In this document: piece by piece, positions 54,130 through 64,000 of the stretch
How positions within the stretch are numbered: position 1 is the first letter of the stretch
Layout: each line of letters starts with the position of its first letter
Assembly (NCBI GenBank): GCA_021527695.1
Contig: JAKFAO010000007.1
Location: 992,001 to 1,056,000 of the forward strand
DNA length: 64,000 nt
Origin: Naematelia aurantialba
Lineage: Eukaryota; Basidiomycota; Tremellomycetes; Tremellales; Naemateliaceae
Reading direction: 5' to 3'
Position numbers and translations under genes: made by a program
Notes under the pieces: generated by a model
Database searches by the model: none
Seen by the model: the letters and a program-made list of their open reading frames with translations, nothing else
What the model was told of the DNA's origin: nothing

Positions 54130-57100
54130 ATGCTCGTACACGCAGTGCTAGCTGTGCTTGCACTCGTACTCCACGCAAGACCAGCATGGGCCCTGTCGTC
54201 ATGGTACACTGCACCCGGCGGCACTCCGGCCGGGTCGACAGTGGGAGATAAGATCCGTGGTGCGAATCTTGGCGGGTGGTTCATACTGGTGAGTGGGTCG
54301 GGTGCTGTGATACTGCTCCAGTATTTGGTCAAACGGCTTCTTCCTATGTATCGTCTGCTCCTGTGGCTCTTTCACGTAGTCTCCCGTGCTCTTATGGCTG
54401 TTCTTCTGCTGTCTGTGTCCTATGAAATCATTCTCGTGCTGTTTCTCTTTGAGCTCGCTGACACGCGCAGGAAAACTGGATGATGCCCGACTTCTTCGGC
54501 GTGTCCCCGCTGGACGAGTACACCGTCCCCGACGAGTGGACGTTCTGCTCGATCCTTGGGTCTGACGCGTGTTTGGCGCGATTGGAGGAGCATTGGGATA
54601 CCTATGTCACGGAAGACGACTTTCGCCGGCTTGCCAATTAGTGCGTCGCTCGAGCGCCCTCGATCTTTCTCGGCACTTTGTCTAATATTCCTGCCACATT
54701 CTTCTTTCACTCGTCCTTGATTCTTCATTGCTCTAAAACTCTGTCTTATCGTCTTGTTCCTCATTGTTCTCAAGTTTTCTGCGATCTCTCTTCATTCCTC
54801 TCGGTCAGAAGAGGAGGTGAAAGCACTGGGGACTAACGATGCAGCTCGATGAACACCGTGAGGATACCCATGGGGTACTGGGCATGGACAGGTCTCGAGG
54901 ATTTTGAGCCGTACGTCTTGCCTCCCTTTATCCCTCCACAGCGCCTAGTCATGCTTGCTCTGACTGTGCCTCAGCTATGTCCAAGCGCAAGAGCCGTATC
55001 TCGAGCGCGCGCTCAACTGGTCGTCGTACTACGGTCTCGACGTGATGCTGGACATGCACGGCCTGCCGGGCGGCCAGAACGGCCAAGACAACCAGGGTAT
55101 CAAGGGCCCCATCGAGTTTGCCAACAACGCCACGAATATGCAGAGAGCGATGGCCGCGTTGGCGAATATGACTGCGTTCGTCACGCAGGACAAGTTTGAG
55201 GGCGTCGTCAAGGCGTGAGTTGAGCGACCTGTCTCCTCTATGCGCCCATCCGTGCCCGACTCGTCCTGTCTCCTTCTCCCGTCCACGCTGGCGCTGGCGT
55301 TGGCGGCGCAGCTCCGTCTCTGCCCAAGCCGTTTGCCACCGGCTGACGAGCCAGGATCGAACTCACCAACGAGCCGTATATCTTGGAATACAGCTCAGCC
55401 GGAATGAACTTCTACGACCTCGCCGACTTTTACATCCAGGGATATGCCACGGTCCGTGCGAACGAGTATATCCAGCCTGGGCAAAATGAGGTCATGGTCG
55501 TGATCCACGATGCGTTCCAGGTGCGTGTTCGGGCTAGGCGCCTGTTCTTCCAGTGGTGGTCGCCGCAGTCATCCACTCGTCCCATATCCTTTCTCTGCTC
55601 TTGAGAAGAGTTTCCCTAGAAGAGCCTCGCAAAATTGTCCTCGGTCGTTCGCGGAGTGCCTCCAATGGTGATGGCTGTCTTCCCACTGCCACAGTGACCC
55701 GGTCAGCATAGCGCCTCGCTGACCAGGTACAGCCCCTACTGAACTGGCAATATTTCTGGTCCGAATCCAGCCTAGCGCTAAACTGGACAAACTACGCCCT
55801 TGACACTCGTCAGTCCCCTCACAGTGGGCCATGAACACCGTACACCGTTACACTGTTACACTGCAACGCTGCCATATTCCAATACCGCAACACCCTGAGC
55901 GCAGACGGGAAAGCCGGTGCTGACGGAATCGTAGATATATACGACGCATTTGGGACGTCCAGCGATAAGACGCAGCAGGAACATCTGGACACGATCTGCG
56001 CTTTGGCGAGTGATATTGCAGCGGCACAGAAACAGTTTCCCGTGGTGAGTAAGATTTAGAGCTGGAGATTTTGGCTTGGATGGGTTTGCCGACTTGCTGG
56101 AGGAAGGAGTCTGAAGATTGAGCTTGAGAATGAGCTCGGGAATGAGCTTGACAAGGAGCTCGGAATTCGCTGCTGGGCACCGCGCTGACATGCACAGATC
56201 GTCGGCGAATGGTCATTGTAAGCGCTATCCATACGGTTTATCAGTCGTGGCTGACGAGGCACAGAGGAACCAACACTTATTGCGTCAGCTACCAAGCTTG
56301 CTGGAACTTGGTGAGTGCCGCTATACACCCAACATCCAACCAGGCAGCCGCAGGCGCAAGCCGCCTTTGAATTGGCGCGGTCGTTGTCCCGGTGTTGGCT
56401 GGGGCTGACAATGAACAGACTCTCGCAGAGACGATCGCGAACCTAACCGACTATGATACCTCGCTCTTCCTCCGCCAGTTTTGGGAGGTGCAAGTCGATG
56501 TGTATGAGTTGGCCGCTGGGTGGATCTTTTGGTCCGTCAGCAACGCTTTGTGAGTTGGTGTCTGGCTTCTGGCCCTTTTGTTCCGTTTGAGGTTCTTTCT
56601 TGCATGTTTCTTCTTCCCCGTCCTTCTCCTTCGTGCCTTCTCCCCATTGGACGTACCTCATCCCACCCGTCTGTCAACCCGACTGACAACGCAGGGGCGC
56701 ACCCTGGAGCTGGGGGCAATCAGCTGCACAGAACTGGATTCCAGAAGATCCCACCGAACGATTGTATGTCCCACTTCCCTAATCAGACCAATCAGACCTG
56801 ACGCTGACGGGGACTATAGATACTCATTCGACGCGAATGCCTCGTCGTCTTGCCTAGACACGACGAGCCCGCTCGCAGGCGACCAGAACATGCCGTATTT
56901 TCCCGGCTACGCTAACAACGTCTCGAATCTCGCACAATTCTACTCCAAAGAGAGCTATGCGAGCGCGCAAGCCATGGCGGCGAGCGCCAACGCCACTGGG
57001 ACATCGTCGACATCGGCGGCGTCTTCCGCATCAGTATCCAGTGCCACTGTCAGCGGGGCGGCAAGTCAAAGTACTTCGGCCTCGGCAACGAGTGCAGCAG

Positions 57101-57180
57101 GGCGGTTGGATGTGACATTATCGTACGGTTTGCTAGGCATGGCTGGCGTGGCTGGCGCGGCGGTTTATGGGTTCTTCTAG
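54130..57180 (+). CDS. GH5 exo-1,3-beta-glucanase, probably GPI-anchored
   Basis: Twelve exons (54130-54288, 54471-54640, 54845-54910, 54975-55214, 55355-55520, 55733-55808, 55905-56044, 56198-56217, 56265-56310, 56419-56549, 56695-56763, 56820-57180) give 547 aa. The enzyme trims beta-1,3-glucan of the cell wall. The start MLVHAVLAVLALVLHARPAW is a signal peptide. GH5 marks: GANLGGWFILENWMMP, NTVRIPMGYWAW, DVMLDMHGLPGGQNGQDN, the acid/base Glu in IELTNEP and the nucleophile Glu in IVGEWSLG, then AGWIFWSVSNALGAPWSW. The last 60 residues are Ser/Thr/Ala-rich and end in a hydrophobic tail without basic residues, as for a GPI signal. The region after the NYALDTH segment is shorter than in Exg1-type enzymes, so the acceptor at 55904 is the least certain. 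Confidence 0.9.
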
Positions 57181-58061
57181 GCCGAGGTGATCTGAGTGTT
57201 CGGGTGGTCTGAGTGCTTGCGCGTTTTGAGTGCTCTGAGTGCTTTGAGCGTTTGAGTGCTTTGAGGTGACGGGCGTGTGTGGACTGGGCTCGGAGGACTC
57301 GTTGATCTCGATATCGATCACAAAGTGGTATGTTCGGGAAGCGAGCGTGAGGTTGGAGGTGGATCTATGAGAGAAGGAGGATAGTCTTAAGCGAAACGAG
57401 GCGGAAACGCGATCTGAAGTGGACTTTCTGTATCTTTGGGATAGTGACAATACCAATACCAGCATAGACGACCTAGAGCATCTTCTCGTAGCGATCTGGA
57501 CATTGCTACGGATGCACACGTGCACAGGACACTTTGATCCGTACCGCCATGCCGATATTCTACGACATCGAGTCTTGGGCGGTGCGGCGAGGAGGGGGGA
57601 GTGGCCAGGACGCGGTGCCACGCTGGGCCGGAGAAGATCGGCCCCGTAAAAACATCCGGCCGACACGGCTTGTAAGCGTTCGAGTGTTGAGTTGGACCAT
57701 CATCGTGTTTTGCCAGACATCAAGGACCCATAATCCACACTATTATACATCCACCACCAGGACTAGACGTACGCCGGATCGACCGTATTCGAGCCTTATA
57801 GACGTTATACACGGGAACGAATCGCGGAACCGTCTTGACAACTTACGTCGTTCTTCTCTGTTGGTCTTCGAAGTTTGGTCTTGGTTTTCGTCCAGTCATC
57901 GACGATTCCATCATCGACGATCAGCTATCAACCAACTATCGACGATCAACGCTCACTAATCCATCGTCACATTCAAAGCACCCGTAATATATCAAGCCTG
58001 ATACCTACCCCGCCGTCGTCCTGGTCGTCCGGGATACCTTACTAGCACAGTCCGCACCAAC
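57181..58061. promoter_or_regulatory. glucanase 3' region and SVF1 promoter
   Basis: 881 nt without a supported gene. A GAGTGCTTTGAG repeat follows the glucanase stop (57190-57270). An ATCGACGAT repeat lies at about 57895-57950 in the likely SVF1 leader. Confidence 0.45.
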
Positions 58062-59996
58062 ATGTCGTGGTTCAAGTACGTATACGTATACGTCTCTGCC
58101 CGAACCCCTCGTTCCCTCCCGCCGCGTTCCCAGGCGGTCGGTGGTCGCTGCTGACCCGCCCCCGCAGCACCAAGTCCGCCGACGCCGCCGTGCAGAACTT
58201 CTTCCCGATCACGTCGTATGCGTCGGGCTATGGCGAGTTGAGCGATACCGATACTGCTGTGAGTGGAGTCGTCCCGTCCGTGTTCTTCTGCCCGTGGTAG
58301 ATACTGTATCTACGCTGGGCGTGCGACTTGCATCCATATGCAGAGCAACGCTGACCAACCCTTTTTCTCACCTTTCCCTTCCTCGTCCCTCTTTCTCTCC
58401 TTCCCTCCTTCCTTCCTTCCTTCCTTCCCTCTTTCCTCTCTCTTGCTTCCGTCTTTCTCGTCTTCCGTCTGTCTCCCTTCCCTCTCTCTCTCTTCTTCCT
58501 CCGTGCCTCGCACCCCTCCTCGTCTCACCCTCGCAGTGGGAATGCATGAGCAACCGCGGTTTCCAGACCGAGACGCAGATCTGGTATTCCATCCTAGAAG
58601 ATGGGAGCGTTCTCATGGTGCAGATCATCTGGAGTTACCTCGGGTGAGTCGACAGCTCTGCTTCAACTCGCCTCCAGGCGAATGATGCTAACTTATCAGC
58701 CTCTTCGTCGTGCCTGCTACTACGCAGATGACTTTCAAGCTCTACAGTCCAAAGACGAAAAAGAGCACATGGCGCTCGGTCAACTGCAGTGGCTTCAAAA
58801 CGAATGGGCGGTCGTGCAAGACGGACCAGTTTGTGAGTCTGTCGGTCATGTCTCCTCTACGAGCTAACCCCTGACAGGAAGTCCGACACACTGGGAGCTC
58901 ACAGAGCGAGGAAAAGTATGACATCACCGCGTCGCTCGATAAGAGCGTCCAGCTGTCGATCACCGTCACCAAGCCCGCTTCTGCTCCCGGGTTCAAATTT
59001 GGACAGGGCCCCAAGGGAGGTATCTCGACCTTTGGCAAAGACCGCGAGGAGGGCAAGCGCGACGGTTTTGTGGTACAGTGAGTCTCATCAGTGCACATCT
59101 ATATAGCGGCGGTCTGATTAGAACAGCCGATTCCATCCTTTGGCACTGAGCGACGGCTCGATTGTCATTGACGGACAGGTCGTGAGCGCAAAGGGGGATG
59201 CAATGTTCGTCAATGCCATCCAGGGTATGCGGCCAGACTCGGTAGGCTCTACCAGCTAGCTCCCAGCGCGTCGCTGATTGCACAGCTCGCGACGAGGTGG
59301 AACTTTGCCTTCTTCACCAGTGGCGGTGGTCATGCTGAGGGCGAGCTCGGTGCGGTCCGAGCGATTCAGATGGAGTTTGAGACGACGGTATGCCCCGTCC
59401 CAAACTTGCCCAAGCATCACTGACGTATCAAAGGACAGCTACGGGCCCAGAGGTGCCAAGTCGGGCCGGACAAGGTGCTGTGTGGGTGCTGTGTACTCGA
59501 CCGCCTACTCGACCAACCCCCTCATCGTGGTTGGACAGACCAAACATGCCGATGGATCCGCCTTTCCCTCCACGTCGAATGATGTCTGCAGCGCCACCCA
59601 CATTGGTGCGGTGCACGACAGAGACACGGGGTACATCGTGCCAGATGCCGTAGAGTTCCGCTGGGAGGGCGATCGCAGGGACACCAAGGGCAGACTAGCA
59701 GCCAAGACCCACACTGAGGATGGCGGCAAGGGAGGGGTACTGGGAACGGGCGGCTTGTTTGAGAAGGTTGATGTGCTTGCCGAGATCCCATACGTGATCC
59801 GTAAAGGTCTCGCTGCGGTGACAGGCACCAAGCCCTACATCTACCAGGTGAGTTGATGCGTGATGCTCGCCTGCGACGAGGGGTTTGCTCATGTTTATAG
59901 TCCCTAAGCGATGCCACGCTCGAGGTGACTACCGACGACAAGGTCGTGCCTGTCAAAGGGTGGATGTTCAGCGAGGCGTCATTCATCTCAGAGTAG
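58062..59996 (+). CDS. SVF1: survival factor 1 (Svf1) family protein
   Basis: Nine exons (58062-58075, 58168-58258, 58537-58643, 58700-58832, 58878-59077, 59127-59241, 59286-59387, 59434-59847, 59901-59996) give 423 aa. Svf1 is a two-barrel lipocalin-like protein needed for resistance to oxidative and cold stress; in yeast it carries ceramide from ER to Golgi. Marks: MSWFNTKSADAAVQNFFPIT, WECMSNRGFQTETQIWYSIL, VQIIWSYLGLFVVPATTQM, VVHRFHPLALSDGSIVIDG and TRWNFAFFTSGGGHAEGELG. The first exon is only 14 nt. The segment after YGPRGAKSGRT (59434-59530) is less typical and an extra intron there is possible. The N-terminal short amphipathic stretch could bind membranes. Confidence 0.88.
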
Positions 59997-60234
59997 GAGG
60001 TGGTCGTGCTGTGTCTATAGTGTCATTTATATCACCTTATAATGCGAGATTAATAGCGATGGCCACTGCGACGCCACATTCGGACTTTTCCACGGGCGTG
60101 TTTCTGTGGATTTTGCTTCCGTCTCCTTCCCGTCGTGGGTTTGTGCCCCGCAGAAAATTCACTGTTGACACTCGTTTTCGCCTTTTCTCCCATCGGCCTC
60201 CACAACCAAGCGTCCAGCTGCTTGCGCGACGACG

Positions 60235-62425
60235 ATGCCGCAGCGACACGCTGCTGCCGACACGGCGCAGTACGATCCAGCACTGCTGGAGCTGTCCAAG
60301 TCGCCTCTCGGAGTCTCGTCGCTCGCGGCGCTGTCGTCGCTTTCGTCGCTTTCGTCGCTTTCGTCGCTTTCGCAGCTGTCGCCGCTGTCGTCGCTTTCGG
60401 CAGTGGCGTCGGTCGGCGTGCCCGCGGCGGTGCCCACGGCGGTGGATTACGCCGCGCTCGATCCGGCGCTGTTCGAGATTGAGGATGTGGTGAATGATGT
60501 GCGAAGGGGCAAGATCCGGATGGATGAGCACGGCCACGAGCACGATCATGGCCACGACCACGACCACGACCACGGACAAGGACAGGGACAGGGACAAGGA
60601 CAAGGACAATCTGAGGGATATGGTCATGACCATGGACAAGGGGGGGGACATGAGCACAGACAAGATGGCCAAGTATTGGGATACGAGCACGATCACCACC
60701 AAGGACACGGACGAGGACTGGGACAGAGCCATGGCCAGGGGCAGGGGCAGCCAGGTCGTAGCGCTGGTCATGGTCATGCCCATGGACACGCGCATGACGG
60801 CGCGGGGTCGGGCGCGATGAGCTTGGATGACGAGGAGATTGATCCGGCTTTAAGGGAGATTGTCAACAGCCTCACCAATGCGCAGCAGGTGAGTTTTCGG
60901 ACTGGAGTGGCACTTGGACTGCATCTGGACTGCACTGGACCGCATCTGGACTGCATTGGACCGCACTGGAAGGCACTTGGGACGCACTGGAACGCAACAC
61001 TGGAGGGGTCTTAGACGCGGCAGTTGGGAGACGGCATCTAAACCCAGCACTTGACCCGGCTGACGAGTAGGCGGGACATCCGACCGGACCGGGCCTGACT
61101 CACGCCCAAGCGGCGGCTGCGATCGGCGCACACCTCGCGGAGAGTGATGAGCGGGAACGTATGCAGGCTAGTCTCCAGAGCACGCTGGATGATCTCGCGC
61201 GCGATGGCTTCAGTGGGTGTTGCGTCTTTGTCCATTCTTGCATCGCCTTTCTGCCTCGTCGACACTCCATCGTTGCGTCGTTGTCTTGCATCGCCTTTCT
61301 ACCTCGTCGACACTCCATGTTGCGACGCCTTTATACCCGTCGACACCACACTGCTCATGCCGCGTCGACACCGCACTGACCCTCTATGTAGGCGGGCTGT
61401 TTCCCCAGGGCTTCGCGCACTCACCCACGTCGACCAACTACCTCCTCCCCGCCACCGAGACTGACAGCGACCACCTTGCCGGCCCCTCGAGCCCCTCTTC
61501 TCTACCTTTACACGCCCACCTACCACACGTCCACGCCAATGGCAGCGTCAACGTCTCCGCGCCAGATCCCGATCCCAACGCCATCCCAGCCGACGCCCTG
61601 GACGCTCCTACCTCGTCTGCCTCGCTGCCGGTGAAGAAGGGGCGTGGCCGGCCAAAAGGGTCCAAGAACAAACCCCGCATCCGGCCACCGACCGCCGCGC
61701 CGCCGCCGCGCAAGCCGACCCCGCCACCGCCGAAACCGCGCGGTCGGCCGCCTAAACTGCGGACGCCGGCCGAGCAGGCAGAGTACGAGAGGCGGAAACA
61801 CGAGGCGGCGCTGGGGATCAAGCGGCAGAAGGGGCGGCCGCGAAAGTTCCCGGGATACCTCGTGCGGGAGATGCGGCTGAGCAAGAATCGCAGCGAGTTC
61901 AACGAGCTGATCCGCGCATACGAGGAGGGCAGGCTGCGCCGCGGCACAGAGGACGGCGACGAGCACGAGCACGAGCACGGCGCGAAACTCGGCCTGCAAG
62001 GCGTGCAAGGCGTGCACGGCGGCGTCCTCGGCTCGGGGTTGCAGGATGCCCACCACGTACATGGACATGACCACGGGGGAGAGGCGGCGTACGAGCCCTG
62101 GGACTTTCGCAGCGTGAGCGTCGGCGTCGGCGTCGAGGTCCCCGACGGACAGACGCTGCTCGACGTCGTCGGCGTCGCGCAGCAGCAGGAGCAGGAGCGG
62201 CAACTGCGTACGCACGGCCATGGTCATGGCCATGGGCAAGCACAGGGACATGTGCATGGACATGGACACGGACATGGCGGACATGGACATGGCGTAGGGG
62301 TAGGTGTAGGCGTACGTGTAGGGGTAGGCGTAGGTGTCGCAGATGGCACAGACGAGGAACCCGGTCCGAGCGGGCTGGACCGCTCAGACGCAGGTATGCG
62401 CGCCGTCTTTGGGCTCGATGCGTAG
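60235..62425 (+). CDS. His/Gly-rich AT-hook protein
   Basis: Three exons (60235-60888, 61071-61212, 61392-62425) give 609 aa. Three AT-hook motifs, which bind the minor groove of A/T-rich DNA, are visible near residues 345-415: KKGRGRPKGSKNK, KPRGRPPKL and KGRPRKFPG. Two large His/Gly/Gln/Asp repeat regions flank them. The first (about residues 97-200) uses HDHGHDHDHDHG and GQGQGQGQ. The second (about 495-560) uses HGHGHGHG and GVGVGVGV, and may bind metal or phase-separate. A Leu/Ser repeat (SLSSLSSLSSL) lies near residue 35. A short helical block, LAESDERERMQASLQS, and the basic LVREMRLSKNRSEFNELIR might be the folded parts. A nuclear chromatin role is inferred. I know no named orthologue. 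Confidence 0.78.
60895..60995. repeat. intronic CTGGACTGCACTGGACCGCA repeat
   Basis: Five or six 10-20 bp units lie in the first intron (60889-61070) of the AT-hook gene. Confidence 0.85.
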
Positions 62426-62868
62426 GCGGGAGGTGTTGGCCGGATTGTTGAGGGGTTTCGACGAGGGTGCTGAGGAGGTTTCGACGAGGGTGCTGAGGAG
62501 GTTTCGACGAAGGACGCTGAGGAGGTGTTGACGAGGTACTTGGACCCCGCTTTTGGTAGGAAACACGTTGTAAGGCCCGATGAGGGGTGCATTTACTATT
62601 CACGCTGTTTGTCGGCTTGTATGTTCAACGCGCTCAATGCGGCCAAGTCAGATAGTGCATTATGTAGATTCCGTTAGCATCGTGGTATCTCCGCGACGGG
62701 CGGTATGCGTCTCGGCCGTCGCATTCAGTGCAGCTGCAATCCGATCTCATAATTCACGACGCTCGATGAGCAAAGCACGATTCACGATGCACGATTCACG
62801 ATTCACGATTCACGATTCACGATTCACGATTCACGATGCAGCATGACTCATGCATGATTGCTATTCTA
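62426..62868. terminator. convergent 3' region with two repeat arrays
   Basis: 443 nt between convergent stops. A 23-bp unit (TTTCGACGAGGGTGCTGAGG and variants) repeats three to four times at about 62445-62530. A 9-bp unit, CACGATTCA, repeats about eight times at 62768-62836. Confidence 0.6.
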
Positions 62869-63951
62869 CGCCGCTCCACACACGGCCTCGCCAACGGCGG
62901 TATTGAGGATCAACGCGACGATGAGACCGTACAATCCCTACCACGTCAGCGCCACTCTCAAGTCGCCAGCAGCACATCGACTGTAGATTGAACTTACGAT
63001 GACTTCACTGTTGCATCGTCAGCAAACTACCCAGACTACCACTGAATGAATGACAGTATGCCGAACAGGCCTCGGAAAGCGGCATTCCTGACAAGTATGG
63101 AGACTCACGCGAAGATGAGAATCAGGACCATCGAGACAAACACCTTTGATTCGTACAGATACGCTCGAACACACTGCCCCCACCGTGAGTTTCCCCAATA
63201 CCAAAAAGAGACGTAAAACCCACGGCGTCTCCGACGATACCGATGGCGTATCCGGCTGCGAGGCCGGTAAAGCCACATGCTGGCAGGACATGAGCCGCTG
63301 CTCGCTAGAATTACAGACCAACGCGCAGAAGGGAGAGAGGGAGAGGGAGAGAGGAACAGAACAACAGGCAAGACGTACCGAGCCCCGCGGCGAGGTGGAT
63401 GAACCCCGCAAAGAGAGAGTATGGCTGATCTGGCACGACTACGACCACGGTCAGCCACCATCTCAAGTTGCACTGCTGTTTTGGGGAAACAAGGGCGAGA
63501 GAAAGAAGAGAGAAGGTGACGTACCGTTTCCAGCAATCAGGACCGAGACGACGAGACCGTAGACTGCGATGACTGTTGCACTCGTCAGAATATCCAAGCT
63601 ATCGCGTCATTGCGCCTTTGCCGCAGTGAAAAGACGTACTACCCGACATCTGTCAGGCATCAGCACCACGTCGCCAGTCGACAGGATAGCAAGTGCACTT
63701 ACGACGACAGGGATGAGGGACTTTGCGAGTTCTTGTCAGTATGCCTGCTTGTCTGTATGCCCGAGTATGCGACACTCTACTCACCTTCATTATCAGGTCA
63801 GGCCTGTGCTGATCAGCCTCGCAGCCTTCCCGTCGACATGATGCCGACTAGTGTGTGCCAGAGACTCTACTCACCGGAAGGTGCCGAGCCCAGCGATTCC
63901 GATACCGGCTTTTGACGTGCCGTACGCTGCTCCGATAGTAGAGAAGACCAT
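62869..63951 (-). CDS. V-ATPase Vo proteolipid subunit (c or c'), 5' end outside window
   Basis: Ten exons are visible (63951-63875, 63803-63785, 63720-63703, 63649-63640, 63572-63525, 63438-63379, 63279-63224, 63173-63109, 63007-62998, 62937-62869), encoding 143 aa; at least one further 5' exon lies beyond 64000. The protein forms the rotor ring that moves protons across the vacuolar membrane. Four-helix signature: STIGAAYGTSKAGIGIAGLG, IMKSLIPVVMSGIIAVYGLV, then LAAGYAIGIVGDA and VFVSMVLILIFAEVIGLYGL, whose Glu in FAEVIG is the proton-binding residue. The GTFRPDLIMKSLIPVVMSGI segment is nearer to Vma11 (c') than Vma3 (c), from memory. Exons of 10, 10, 18 and 19 nt make this the most fragmented gene in the window. 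Confidence 0.9.
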
Positions 63952-64000
63952 CTACGCATCCCATTAAGTCTATGCAGCTGGACCACCAGTCGAACAGGTC

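Noticed and set aside
57133..57666. 177-codon minus-strand frame after the glucanase
   Set aside because: Low-complexity Ser/Arg sequence over a GAGTGCTTTGAG repeat, with no start context or family match.

Overview
This window is nuclear DNA of a basidiomycete yeast, most likely a Tremellomycetes relative (Cryptococcus, Trichosporon, Kwoniella or Saitozyma type). The evidence is gene structure: almost every gene is cut into 5 to 16 short exons by mostly 43-300 nt introns. Donors are mainly GTGAGT, GTAAGT or GTACGT, and a CTGAC/CTAAC/CTGAT branch site lies 5-20 nt before the acceptor AG. Base composition is moderately GC-rich, intergenic gaps are short, and the proteins are typical fungal orthologues. 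I see no bacterial operon, phage, transposon, rRNA or CRISPR array. All exon models were built by eye from splice motifs, frame continuity and family knowledge. For nearly every complete gene the exon lengths add up to an intact frame.

Left third (1-25,300): 3' end of a large DUF3684 protein (+), NmrA-like (+), a GAG1/DUF4050-like protein (-), mitochondrial methionine aminopeptidase (+), VPS53 (-), dynactin p25/DCTN5 (+), a coiled-coil protein (-), a Cys-rich single-pass membrane protein (+), a YheT/EMB8-type alpha/beta hydrolase (-) and the poly(A)-RNA binding protein NAB2 (-). Middle (25,700-49,300): two unrecognised minus-strand genes, CCT7 (-), an MPR1-like N-acetyltransferase (+), oligoribonuclease REX2 (-), SGT2 (-), a DUF7729-like GPI-type surface protein (-), SNF4 (-), a second coiled-coil protein (+) and the BAR-SH3 protein RVS167 (-). 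Right part (50,100-64,000): an MFS transporter (-), a GH5 exo-1,3-beta-glucanase (+), SVF1 (+), a His-rich AT-hook protein (+) and the 3' part of a V-ATPase proteolipid gene (-) that runs off the right edge.

The genes do not form a biosynthetic cluster; this is an ordinary housekeeping stretch. Trafficking and cytoskeleton (VPS53, DCTN5, RVS167, SGT2, V-ATPase) and wall/surface functions (GH5, DUF7729-like) recur but look independently placed. Several neighbours are divergent over short shared promoters (VPS53/DCTN5 176 nt; CCT7/acetyltransferase 286 nt).

The most unusual points are: (1) tandem repeats that sit preferentially inside introns, in at least a dozen genes; (2) extreme micro-exons (10, 15, 16, 17 and 18 nt, and a CCT7 first exon made only of the ATG); (3) two GC-AG introns; (4) the HELAH motif near the end of the DUF3684 protein, and an apparent one-base frameshift in the same gene; (5) a 609-aa His/Gly-rich protein with three AT-hooks; (6) a Cys-rich receptor-like membrane protein with no recognised family.
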